Origin: Bradyrhizobium erythrophlei
Lineage (GTDB): Bacteria > Pseudomonadota > Alphaproteobacteria > Rhizobiales > Xanthobacteraceae
NCBI RefSeq assembly: GCF_900129505.1
Contig: NZ_LT670818.1
Location: 5,551,001 to 5,615,000 of the forward strand
Direction of reading: 5' to 3'
DNA: 64,000 nucleotides
This document shows positions 26,683-34,587 of the stretch, piece after piece (positions within the stretch are counted from its first letter, which is position 1; every line of letters starts with the position of its first letter). A model generated the notes under the pieces. That model searched no databases. It saw only the letters and a list, made by a program, of their open reading frames with translations, and was not told the DNA's origin. Position numbers and translations under genes: made by a program.

Positions 26683-27213
26683 ATGCGCGAGGTAATCCGT
26701 TTCGCCTGGGGGAATAGTTCTCTCGGCGAGTTCATGGTGGCGATGTCGGATAAGGGCCTCGTGGCCTTAGAGCTCGGCTCGAGTCGTGACTCGGCGGAAG
26801 AGGCGCTGCGAATCCGTTTCCCGGGCGCTGAAGTCGTCAGCAGACAGCTTGAACTGATCGATATTCTCGACAAGATCACGCGCGTTATCGAAGAGCCGAG
26901 GTTCGATCCCGAACTCCCGCTCGATATGCGTGGAACGGCTTACGAGATCGAGGTCTGGTCGATGCTGCGCGTGCTAACCGTCGGCGAGACGATCAGCTAC
27001 GGCGCGTTCGCGGCCAAACTCGGCACGCGCGACGCCCGAGACGTGACCAAGGCAATAGCGTCCAACCCGATCGCCGTGCTTGTGCCATGCCATCGTGTCA
27101 TCAAGAAGGACGGATCGATCTCGGGCTATCGCTGGGGCGTCAAGCGCAAGCGCGAACTGCTGGCGCGCGAGCGACGGGCCAAACCTCTCCCGACTTCGGA
27201 GGGAGATGGATGA
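26683..27213 (+). CDS. Methylated-DNA-[protein]-cysteine S-methyltransferase, copy 3 (divergent)
   Basis: A 176-aa Ada C-terminal-type methyltransferase with RGTAYEIEVWSMLRVLTVGE and active-site PCHR at Cys 136, followed by GYRWGVKRKRELL. I use ATG 26683 with AAGGAG six bases upstream; the frame extends back to 26494, but that would include the regulatory motif as coding sequence. Normally conserved QxxVW is EIEVW and the residues before PCHR (ASNPIAVLV) differ from the other two copies, so lesion preference may differ. A separate motif copy drives it. Confidence 0.9.
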   Translation: MREVIRFAWGNSSLGEFMVAMSDKGLVALELGSSRDSAEEALRIRFPGAEVVSRQLELIDILDKITRVIEEPRFDPELPLDMRGTAYEIEVWSMLRVLTVGETISYGAFAAKLGTRDARDVTKAIASNPIAVLVPCHRVIKKDGSISGYRWGVKRKRELLARERRAKPLPTSEGDG

Positions 27214-27306
27214 AAAGTCATTCGAGTCTATCTTTGCAGGCCGGCAATCGGCAGTGATCCGACTCTGCCACCGGCGTAGCCGGTCTTCCATTGCCGTTAT
27301 TTCCCG

Positions 27307-27669
27307 TCAGCGACCCCACGGACGAAGCGGTGGCGGATCGCCCAGCGGATCCGCAAGATCATCGACGTCGGGAAACAGATCGCGTGTCTCCAATAGCTTT
27401 GTAAGTTCCGTGGGCAGGAGGAAGCGTTCCATGTCCAACAGGGTTTCTCTCGCCCACTTTATCAGGCGTCGAATTTCCGGTGAGGCTGCCTCTCCGTTCA
27501 TCTCCCATTGCGCAACCCACCCGCGCAACTCAAGCGCTTTCCGCTCGGTTTCGATGAGCTTTTGCAGCAGAGCTTCCCGCTCGGTATTCCTCGATTGACG
27601 GGCAGCCGCGAGCCCGCGCCGGTGAGTAAGTTCCTCGACATCACTTCTGGCAGCACGAATGTCGCTCAT
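27307..27669 (-). CDS. Hypothetical coiled-coil protein
   Basis: A 120-aa protein, highly helical and charged. Residues 8-55 (REALLQKLIETERKALELRG) are probably coiled coil, then WVAQWEMNGEAASPEI and a Pro-rich tail (PLGDPPPLRP). No Cys, no membrane segment. A good copy of the island motif lies 58 bp upstream on the same strand, with a GGAAAC ribosome site before the ATG. Family not recognised. Confidence 0.65.
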   Translation of the reverse strand: MSDIRAARSDVEELTHRRGLAAARQSRNTEREALLQKLIETERKALELRGWVAQWEMNGEAASPEIRRLIKWARETLLDMERFLLPTELTKLLETRDLFPDVDDLADPLGDPPPLRPWGR

Positions 27670-28007
27670 GGGAGTTTCCTGATCGTTAGGTGATCAGGCG
27701 AACACTGGGCGTGGGCCAAGGTTTCGACACTCCGTTTCTTGCTTTCGAATTCTAATCGATCTCGAGGTCTGCCCCGGCTGCCAGGGTCGCTGACGAAGTG
27801 GTTCACGACCGCGGCTCGCGGTAGCGGAAATCGAGTACAGCGCGCATCACCGGCCAGATCCGGGACTCCTTGATCTCGTTCAGTTTGATGCACAAGCGAG
27901 CTATAAGCGATCGCCGCACTGCAAGCGCTTTACCGCGTAATGTCGCGCCGGCTTGGCGACTTCTGGCGACACTCGCGATTGCATCCCTCTTGGCGGGTAA
28001 ACGAACG
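27670..28007. other. Intergenic region between two minus-strand genes
   Basis: Contains the minus-strand regulatory motif at 27728-27751. No other gene is supported; plus-strand frames here run antisense through the next gene and are shadows. Confidence 0.4.
27728..27751 (-). promoter_or_regulatory. Putative Ada-box-like operator 7 (minus strand)
   Basis: On the minus strand: AATTCGAAAGCAAG, then AAA, then CGGAGTG, ending 58 bp before the start at 27669. This copy matches the E. coli Ada operator layout AAT-N6-GCAA exactly. Confidence 0.6.
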
Positions 28008-28268
28008 TCAAGCGATGCTACGACGCCGGCGAACGATCGTCAGGGCGGGGCGTTCGGTCTGGGCCGGGCGCGATGGCTCGCCAAAGAGCAGGGCATCCAG
28101 TTGCTTCCGGAGAGCTGCGGCCTCTCGGCGCAAAACGGGGGCATGTGGATTGGCGAAATCGAAATAAAGGCCGACCGACGCGCTCTTGAGAAGGGCCTGG
28201 ACACCCGGCCGCAAGAATTGCCCGCGCGCGGCCGCAAACGTGTAGAGATTGAGGGGAGGAAAGCTCAT
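28008..28268 (-). CDS. Hypothetical protein
   Basis: An 86-aa protein starting MSFPPLNLYTFAAARGQFLR; the ATG has TAGGAGA upstream, whereas the longer frame from GTG 28415 would overlap the preceding gene. Residues 20-55 (VQALLKSASVGLYFDFANPH) look folded, the C-terminus is a basic tail (RRRRS). Second gene of a minus-strand pair under the motif at 28815. Function unknown. Confidence 0.6.
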   Translation of the reverse strand: MSFPPLNLYTFAAARGQFLRPGVQALLKSASVGLYFDFANPHAPVLRREAAALRKQLDALLFGEPSRPAQTERPALTIVRRRRSIA

Positions 28269-28389
28269 TTCGCGGTCTCCTACTGCCAAGGAGCTTCCAG
28301 TTTGCATGGCGTCAGGGTCGCGGCACTCCGATCCTTCTCTGATATTCGCGTTTTGCTGAGGGCGTACTCGCGGGGGCGGAGCCTCACGG

Positions 28390-28767
28390 CTAGTGCGTTT
28401 TGGCGCGATGTCCACCGCCTTCGAGATGTGCCTTGCCCAGTTCTTGCGAGAGTTCCTCGGTGAGGCTGAAGGAGACCGTGAATCCGTCCGGTGTCCCGAT
28501 CGTCAGAATACGAAGATTGTCGGGACCAAGCTCGATCTCAAATTCCCGGAGAGGATATGTGATCCTCATGCTGGGATCGTTGTGCGCACGCTTGACGGCG
28601 CTCGATGCGATCGCCGGCAGTGTCATCAGCAGCGCCGACAGCGTCTCGATCGTCAGGATGATGCCGATCTTGCGGTTCGCGACGTCGCAGACGACAAGCT
28701 TGACCGCGGTGCCATCGGTCGCAGTCTCGAAGTTGATCAATCTCTGAACCTCGATTTCGTTTGTCAT
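28390..28767 (-). CDS. Hypothetical protein
   Basis: A 125-aa protein from ATG 28767 with AAAGGAAAGGG upstream. The body alternates strands and helices (VVCDVANRKIGIILTIETLS, then RITYPLREFEIELGPDNL, then GFTVSFSLTEEL), suggesting a compact alpha/beta fold. No catalytic motif is evident and I do not recognise the family. A motif copy lies 47 bp upstream. It is divergent from the small gene at 28946, which has its own motif copy. Confidence 0.68.
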   Translation of the reverse strand: MTNEIEVQRLINFETATDGTAVKLVVCDVANRKIGIILTIETLSALLMTLPAIASSAVKRAHNDPSMRITYPLREFEIELGPDNLRILTIGTPDGFTVSFSLTEELSQELGKAHLEGGGHRAKTH

Positions 28768-28814
28768 CGTGCGCCCTTTCCTTTCGGGCACGTAGCGCAT
28801 CGGCGTGGTACCGA

Positions 28815-28838
28815 CACTCCGCTTCTTCGCTCCAAACT
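28815..28838 (-). promoter_or_regulatory. Putative Ada-box-like operator 8 (minus strand, variant)
   Basis: On the minus strand: AGTTTGGAGCGAAG, then AAG, then CGGAGTG, ending 47 bp before the start at 28767. The CGGAGTG half is perfect, the Ada-box half is weak. Confidence 0.45.
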
Positions 28839-28862
28839 CCAGCCGCTCCGAATGACGACTTA

Positions 28863-28886
28863 GATTTGAAAGCAAGATCCGGAGTG
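28863..28886 (+). promoter_or_regulatory. Putative Ada-box-like operator 9
   Basis: GATTTGAAAGCAAG, then ATC, then CGGAGTG, ending 59 bp before ATG 28946. The first 14 bases are identical to the copy at 26605. Confidence 0.58.
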
Positions 28887-28945
28887 GCGACCGACCTTCG
28901 CCGATGCAAGCTACCCGACATGTAAGAGGACTCGGGAGTGCAGGA

Positions 28946-29197
28946 ATGATGTCTCTAGGCAATTTCAATGCGATTGCGGCCTCGCGTGGTGAGGGTCTCC
29001 ATCCGAAGCTCCGCGAATTGCTCGATCGCTCAGCCGCCTCTCCATATTCCGAAGTAGCCGTGCGCTACGATGGAATGCTCCAGGCCGGACCGAGCCCGCA
29101 GTCTGAGAAGGGTAGGGTCTCCTCCAGTCAAACTGGGCCGCGACTGATCTACGAGGCTCGCGTATCCCAAATGGGAAAGGCGTCAGAGCGCGCTTAG
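28946..29197 (+). CDS. Small hypothetical protein
   Basis: An 83-aa protein (MMSLGNFNAIAASRGEGLHP, then KLRELLDRSAASPYSEVAVR). GGGAGTGCAGGA precedes the ATG. The N-terminal half is helical, the C-terminal half is polar. It has its own copy of the island motif 59 bp upstream and is the last gene before repeat copy B. No family recognised. Confidence 0.58.
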   Translation: MMSLGNFNAIAASRGEGLHPKLRELLDRSAASPYSEVAVRYDGMLQAGPSPQSEKGRVSSSQTGPRLIYEARVSQMGKASERA

Positions 29198-29540
29198 AAA
29201 CTCGGCGGCTTTCGCCCGATACTAAGGTTCGTAGCCCTTCAACGTATGTCTTTTAGAGCGTAAGAGCCGAGCTCGCTGCGGCCCTCACGAACTGCCTCAT
29301 GCGAGGGATTGGATGAGATGTCGTAGGTTTGGTTGGTGAAAGGCGGTGGCGCTCCAGTGACTCGAACCCCCGACCAGAGAGTTCGATAGAAAGGAATTGC
29401 TCCATCTGCGCACGGGCGCGCCCGACACGATTCGACGTGTGACCTTCGGGCAACGCTCATTCTTCGAGCCCAATATTGGCCGAAGCTTTCGCCAGCCCGC
29501 GGTTCTCGTAACGAAAGCGCCCACTTGCGGACCGCAGCCC

Positions 29541-29905
29541 CCAAGTTTTCTTGCTCTATCGCCGCCAAAACTACGACTGCACTTGTTCTACGCTAGGCGT
29601 GGCCAGAGCGGCGCATTACTTTGCGGCCGAAGCGAACGGGATCTGTAAGGAGCGCCCAAACCAGCACGGTACTGCGGGAGCTCATCCGGTACTGCGGCGT
29701 CGTACCGAGAAGGGGAGCCGTGTTCTAGGGGCGAGAAGCCTTCCGAATAAGCACTTGAACTGAAAGGAAAATGCCTCAACTGTCAGCCTGCGATTTCTGT
29801 CGGCCCAAAAATCAGCTATACCGGACGGGATGATAAAGCGAAATAACATCAACATGTTAGCGCATCGATTTTGCATTGCCCCCATGATGGACTGGACCGA
29901 CTGAA
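29541..29905 (+). repeat. Repeat copy B: dusA upstream region plus first dusA codons
   Basis: Second copy of the sequence at 19715-20060. From ATG 29854 it reads MLAHRFCIAPMMDWTD and then stops, so the DusA N-terminal signature is intact but the gene body is missing. Upstream similarity begins near TCTATCGCCGCCAAAACTACGA. With copy A it brackets about 9.8 kb. No integrase gene or intact dusA is in the window. Confidence 0.6.
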
Positions 29906-30221
29906 CGAGAAAAGCGAAGCACGGTCAGCATTTAAGTGAGGTCGTACTCAATGATGCTGGACCAAATGCTGTACCGCTGCTGTCCGGAGCTTCGATGAGC
30001 AGGCAATTTCGCGCTCGTGCGTTTGCATAGCGGCAGGAGCGTAACGCAGCGTAGGATTTCGGCCGCCCTAAATTGCATCCTCGTCGCCGATTGTGAGTGT
30101 TGGTGACTCGCTCACTATCGTGATGCCGTCGACGATGTTGAACGGTCTACGATAGGGAACTGATTCCGCCCACATTTTTTTCACCGCTCCTTCGCGACTA
30201 CGGTGCGTCACTCGCCGGACC

Positions 30222-30269
30222 AAGAAAAAGCCGGACCGATCAGCACATATTCGCATCGCGGTCCGGCTT
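30222..30269 (-). terminator. Rho-independent terminator (minus strand)
   Basis: Read on the minus strand, AAGCCGGACCG and CGGTCCGGCTT form an 11-bp stem (30259-30269 with 30228-30238), followed by TTTTTCTTGG. It lies about 110 bp after the Lys-rich small ORF, for which it is the likely stop. Confidence 0.72.
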
Positions 30270-30376
30270 GATATTTGGTGTCACTGAATCACATCAAACC
30301 GCGGCAATATCGGCTCGCGATCGGCCGCGCACGCGCCTTGGTGTGTCTCAGCAAAGATACCGTGTGTCGGCGAAGG

Positions 30377-30439
30377 CTACTTCTTTTTCTTGCCATTCTT
30401 CTTTTTCGCCTTCTTTGCCTTCTTCGCTTTCTTAGCCAT
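30377..30439 (-). CDS. Very small Lys-rich protein (20 aa)
   Basis: From the minus-strand ATG at 30439 the frame encodes 20 residues, MAKKAKKAKK then AKKKNGKKKK, with 14 Lys and 3 Ala. GGAGGGCAAC is an excellent ribosome site directly upstream, and an intrinsic terminator follows at 30269-30222, so this looks like a complete small transcription unit. Similar (A)KKAKK peptides occur in related genomes. It could bind nucleic acid or membranes; this is a guess from charge only. Confidence 0.6.
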   Translation of the reverse strand: MAKKAKKAKKAKKKNGKKKK

Positions 30440-31040
30440 GTTGCCCTCCGCTACCCCAAAGTTGGTTCAATGCAAGTCGACCTCGACATGCATAGACGTA
30501 GAGTACAGCACAATTGCAAATTTAACAGTGCGCGCTTCGAAGAAGGTAAACGACGGTCACATCAAACGCCTTTCGGCTAGACGAAGTAGTCTCACGCTGT
30601 GGCGACGCGATGAACACGGCTTGTGCTCAGCTGGAAGCCGAGCATCAAATAAGCTCTCACCCTGTCTCGTTCCCGTTGATCAGTTGCCGGTAAGTTTCGG
30701 CCACCCGTGCGAAAAGAGACGATTGGCCACCAGATAGACCGGAGGCTAGAAGTGGCCAGCTGCTTCCCGCTGCCGTGGGTTCTTCAATGAGCGTATACAT
30801 CGGGTTGTTCGGGCGGCGTAACTTAGCCCACGGACTAATCAGTCAGATTTCATGCGCATTCAAGAGCCAAAGTGGAACCGGTTGCACCTTCGATACACAG
30901 GATCGCTGCGGCTCAAGGCTACCTTCACAACGTACTCAGGTCCTCGGGCACATCGCCGAAATTTCGAATCAACTTGGCTTCGCCGAACTCGCCGGTCGCC
31001 GGATCTCCGGTTCGACTGAACGCGATCGAGGAGACGATGT
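30440..31040. other. Gene-poor accessory stretch
   Basis: No frame with recognisable protein character, no RNA and no clear repeat was found. Composition is lower in GC than the core regions, fitting the decayed accessory segment around it. Confidence 0.4.
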
Positions 31041-31301
31041 TCAAGTTGTTAGAGCGGTCATTTCGCGCCTTGCGGCCTCGACCCGCGCGTCAAGATAAGA
31101 AGCCAAGTCGGTAAGATGGACTCCTTTCGCGCATTTTTGGCTGGCTTCAATCCGCACCAGGGGAATGGCGATCTCGCCCGCTGAAATCTTCTGCACCAAT
31201 TTGGGTGGGGTGAGATGCGAGAAATAGTCTCGGCAAACAAGTTCGATTGGGATGATGGCCCTTCCATCGTACTGCGCCATCAAGAGAAACGCGGTGTTCA
31301 T
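31041..31301 (-). CDS. PrtN family (pyocin activator-like) protein
   Basis: An 86-aa protein starting MNTAFLLMAQYDGRAIIPIE, then CRDYFSHLTPPKLVQKISAG, then IPLVRIEASQKCAKGVHL and TDLASYLDARVEAAR. The pattern (FLLMAQYxGxAIIPLExVCRDYFxHLT...KxxxGEIxxPxxRxExSQKxxKGVHLxDLAxYID) is that of PrtN, which activates phage-tail-like bacteriocin genes in Pseudomonas and is often found on prophages. No tail genes are nearby, so it is probably an orphan left from a phage or island. Confidence 0.82.
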   Translation of the reverse strand: MNTAFLLMAQYDGRAIIPIELVCRDYFSHLTPPKLVQKISAGEIAIPLVRIEASQKCAKGVHLTDLASYLDARVEAARREMTALTT

Positions 31302-31691
31302 TGTACGGGACGTCCATATTTTGCAGAACTAGCAAACCGACTCCAGTAGTCCTTGCCGCGCACCGACCGCTGCAAAGGAACGCGGCTGGATTCAGCTCAT
31401 ATTGCCCGGGATACACGCACCCCGTTCTGAACTAGCACCGGCCAATTAAGACCGTTGGACCTGGCTCATGGAAGAGAGATTGTGCATCTATACTGCACAA
31501 GAAGGCCATGGCGTAGAAATCGGACGGTCGGGCGCTTGCCGTCCGCGAACTCCAACACCAGACATGCAGAAGCACGCCAATATTTGTCGGTGTCGATCAG
31601 CGTCTTCTGCCGAGCGAACGCGCTAATGAGCGCGGACACCTAGGTAGATCGCGAAGAAGCAGACGTTAAGTCACTTTCATCCCGCAGGAAC
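31302..31691. other. Gene-poor accessory stretch
   Basis: No supported gene. Frames of up to about 60 codons exist on the plus strand near 31455 but lack a ribosome site and protein-like composition. Confidence 0.38.
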
Positions 31692-32993
31692 CTATTGGTC
31701 GGGCACCTCTACGCGAGGATCGTCAGCCCGCACGGAAGTTTGCAGCCGAGCGGGATCGACTTTCTTGCGGCCTGCCCATTCGACGAGATTGTCCGGGCGA
31801 TACGTCGGATCAGCACGCCACCGCTTGAACACGCTGGCGTCGATCGTCTCGTTGATGTTGATGTGACTTCCGTCGTCCCGAACATCCGGTTCTCGTCCAA
31901 TGGTGCGATAGAGAGGCGGAAAGACCTTGGCGTACCATCCTGAGAGAAAGGACCCGTAGGAGTCGGTTGTCGGCGCTGTCACGGCATCTCCGTCCAGGTC
32001 GACCTCCGAGCGGAATGAAAGGCCGTGTGATTCCGCTTTCTTCATCATCCAGCGCAGCGGGGCCTGATTCAGAAGATCGGTTTCATAGCCGCCGCCGACA
32101 TTGGCATGGGCGCCCACAAACCAGCGTTGCTCTACGCCGGACAAAGGTCGCGGTTGGGCGATGACTACGTTCGGATCTTTCGGGTGATGGACGTCCCAGA
32201 GAGTGGGAGCGAAGTCTGGCCGATGCTCGTCGACGGCAAGGGCGTGATATCCGTTCAGAATGTGGATGCGTAACCCTGTCTGCAGATAGTCAAACTGAGA
32301 ACGGCTGATGCCCGGAATGTTTCCGGCCGCCACGCCGACGGATCCGACGGTATCCCAGACGCCGATCACCTTCACGTTCGCCGGTTGGGAGTATTTAAGC
32401 AGCCACCTTTCCTGTTCCGTCAGCTTGCTGGTGTCTCCGGACGCTTCCATTTCCTTCAACTTCCAGATCGTCTCCTCGTTTCCCTTCCGGTAGCGCTCGA
32501 ACAGCTCGGAGACGCCTATGGGCGAGCCTGCTTTCAGGATGCCGTCGATGGCGACCAAACCAGCCAGAGCTCTGGCCGTAAACGCGCCTCGGCTGAACCC
32601 GAAAATGAAGATCTCGTCGCCGTCGCGGTAATTTTCCACGAGCCATTCGTAGGCGAGGCGAATGTTGTCATCGAGCCCTTGGCCGAAAACGCCGCCCAGA
32701 AAACCGTTGACCCCGATTTCGTAGTAGACGAGCTGAGGCTCGCCATCCTGGCTTTTCGCCGCGCAAAGGGCTCGCATGCGCCAGACGTTCGTATTGCTGT
32801 TGACGCTATTCCACGTGCCGTCGAGAAAAATCGCAAGGCGTTTCTTCTGCTGCTCCGCGCCGGAAAAGGTGGGCTGATTTCCGCTCTTTTCCGGGGGGCG
32901 ACCGATAAACACACCGATCCAGACTATGGCAACGACGGCAAGCAAAAAGCCGATCGTATGCGCAATCCGCTCGATCCATCTCAGAACCTTCAT
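31692..32993 (-). CDS. Membrane-anchored DUF2235 alpha/beta hydrolase (Tle1-like fold)
   Basis: A 433-aa protein. A single N-terminal membrane helix (about residues 12-31) is followed by the DUF2235 domain: KRLAIFLDGTWNS (52-64), the nucleophile elbow GFSRGAFTARAL with Ser 134, GVWDTVGSVG with a likely catalytic Asp, and WFVGAHANVGGGYE with a probable His. Relatives include type VI secretion phospholipase effectors, but no secretion genes or immunity gene are adjacent here and the N-terminal anchor argues for a housekeeping lipase or esterase in the envelope. It could also be accessory cargo. Confidence 0.86.
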   Translation of the reverse strand: MKVLRWIERIAHTIGFLLAVVAIVWIGVFIGRPPEKSGNQPTFSGAEQQKKRLAIFLDGTWNSVNSNTNVWRMRALCAAKSQDGEPQLVYYEIGVNGFLGGVFGQGLDDNIRLAYEWLVENYRDGDEIFIFGFSRGAFTARALAGLVAIDGILKAGSPIGVSELFERYRKGNEETIWKLKEMEASGDTSKLTEQERWLLKYSQPANVKVIGVWDTVGSVGVAAGNIPGISRSQFDYLQTGLRIHILNGYHALAVDEHRPDFAPTLWDVHHPKDPNVVIAQPRPLSGVEQRWFVGAHANVGGGYETDLLNQAPLRWMMKKAESHGLSFRSEVDLDGDAVTAPTTDSYGSFLSGWYAKVFPPLYRTIGREPDVRDDGSHININETIDASVFKRWRADPTYRPDNLVEWAGRKKVDPARLQTSVRADDPRVEVPDQ

Positions 32994-33440
32994 GACTTGG
33001 CTCCCAACTCCATGGCACTGACCGAGTGAAGATGCGATCTGCGAACTTGCCTAACAGTAAATCATCGACCGATTCGGCGCACGTCGTGCGGTTAAATAAA
33101 TCGTCCTCTACCTGCGCGCGTTTCCTTCCTATCTAGCGGGTATTCGCATTAGAGAGATCAAATAAAGGGCGTATCGTTGATTTCACGCCAGACTTCGCTG
33201 CAAGTGCGCCTGGGCAATCGCATCTGTTTTGCTATGTCGGCGGCGCGTCCGGTTAGCGGGTCAATCTTGGAAGAGGCTACCGATCCATCTCGCCTCACGC
33301 TCAAATGGGCCTCACCGCGATGCCCTCACACACAATATTACTCGCGCATCGTGCAGATGACGCGGATTGGATCAGGCAGGTCGCCCGGCCGCATCGAGCA
33401 TGGGCAAACATACCGCCGACGCCTAATCGTAAAGAGCCGA
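32994..33440. other. Gene-poor stretch upstream of the DUF2235 gene
   Basis: No gene supported. Only the promoter region of the minus-strand DUF2235 gene is expected at its left side. Confidence 0.38.
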
Positions 33441-33680
33441 TCAACCTCGCTTGGCTACGCAATGAGACCGCGTCCTAAGCCGCTTGTTTCGCTGAAACGG
33501 TTGAACGACATTCTGTCTAATGGCTTCGGCCGAAACCCTCTGGGCTTGATTCTCGCATTCGACAGCGTATGCCTCTGCGACCTTGGCGTCCCGCGGAGAC
33601 AGCATCGTTGCGATCCGACGAGCCTGGCCCGCCCGAGCCCACCAGGCTAAACCGTCAGACAGGTCTTGATTGCTCACCAT
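33441..33680 (-). CDS. Small hypothetical protein, possibly decayed
   Basis: A 79-aa protein from ATG 33680: MVSNQDLSDGLAWWARAGQA, then RRIATMLSPRDAKVAEAYAV. This resembles short helical proteins seen in Bradyrhizobium (DLxxALxWRxxAxxARRxAxMLSxxDAxVxEAYAxECE). The C-terminal 30 residues are basic and unlike the family, so the gene may have lost its natural end. Confidence 0.5.
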   Translation of the reverse strand: MVSNQDLSDGLAWWARAGQARRIATMLSPRDAKVAEAYAVECENQAQRVSAEAIRQNVVQPFQRNKRLRTRSHCVAKRG

Positions 33681-33793
33681 GAGAATCACCCAGCCATTGA
33701 CGCGCAGATGCTGGTAGGCGAGGGACAAATACTCAATTCTTGAAAATATTCGCGAATCGAGTCCGTGTGATTTGATTCTCTGCAAACGTCTGT

Positions 33794-34524
33794 TCAGCCT
33801 AATTTTGACGACCGTCTGCCGCTGGCAGCGACCTCGGAGGGGAATATGCTTACGATTGGGCCGACGCCAGATATGGTCATTAGCCGGCTACAAACCTCAT
33901 CTTTACGTGCCATCTGCGAGAGCTTCCGGTCTAGGGTGGTCTTTTGCTTGCGCATCATGTTGCGCGCTTCTAGCAAGGGTTCGATTGCTATCCGCAGATC
34001 CGGGGCATCGGCAAGTATCGCCTCAACCTTAGCTGCGAACTGGCATCGATGTAACGCGCCTTTTTCAGACCGTGGACCTTCAATAGCCCACGAATCGTGA
34101 TTTCGATCGCCAGCAACTGATCCACAAACTTTTGACGGGCGACCAGAGTCGTCCGCATGAGTTGGGAGGCCTTGCTCTTCACATGAACCGGCCGGTAGTG
34201 GCCCAAGCGCATCATGTCGGCAATGCCGCGTGCGTCGCTGCGGTCGGTCTTTTTTGGTCGCGATGACAGGAACCGCTGCGCGTGCCGAGTCTCAATGCAC
34301 ACGGTCTGGAATTGGCTCTCAACCAAAGCTCCGTACAACCATTCTGATAGCGGACAGGCTTCAATGCCAACAAGTGCGATACTCTGGCGCCAGCCGATCA
34401 AAGCCTTGATGAGGGCGATCGGTTCACTCTCTGCTTTTCCTTCCCAAACGATCGAGCCTTCTGCGCTAACGATGCAGATGGAAGTGGTCTTCAGTGATAC
34501 ATCCAGTCCGACGTATAGGGCCAT
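33794..34524 (-). pseudogene. IS110 family transposase, frameshifted and truncated
   Basis: From ATG 34524 the N-terminal DEDD domain is intact (MALYVGLDVSLKTTSICIVS, GIEACPLSEWLYGAL, PKKTDRSDARGIADMMRLGH). The frame breaks near 33990. A second piece in another frame (33976-33794) gives ARKDEVCSRLMTISGVGPIV, the start of the C-terminal transposase_20 domain, and then also degenerates. The Ser-containing C-terminus is missing. No element ends were identified. The copy cannot be active. Confidence 0.8.
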
Positions 34525-34587
34525 GGCGCGTCTCCTTTGCTGGGCCGAATCAACCCAGCGCAAGACTAGCGGGAGGCGGGGATCGGA

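Noticed and set aside
27870..28463. 197-codon plus-strand frame.
   Set aside because: It runs antisense to the gene at 28008-28268 and over two gene boundaries; the minus-strand genes have better ribosome sites and composition.
29335..29372. Minus-strand GGTTCGAGTC-like sequence ending in GCCACC, resembling the T-arm and 3' end of a tRNA.
   Set aside because: The T-stem would need GGGGG to pair with CACTG, which fails, and no 5' half with D- and anticodon arms is present. At best a mutated tRNA 3' fragment from another integration event.
30068..30256. 62-codon frame on the minus strand.
   Set aside because: Its first codons are the stem of a clear intrinsic terminator, and it has no ribosome site.
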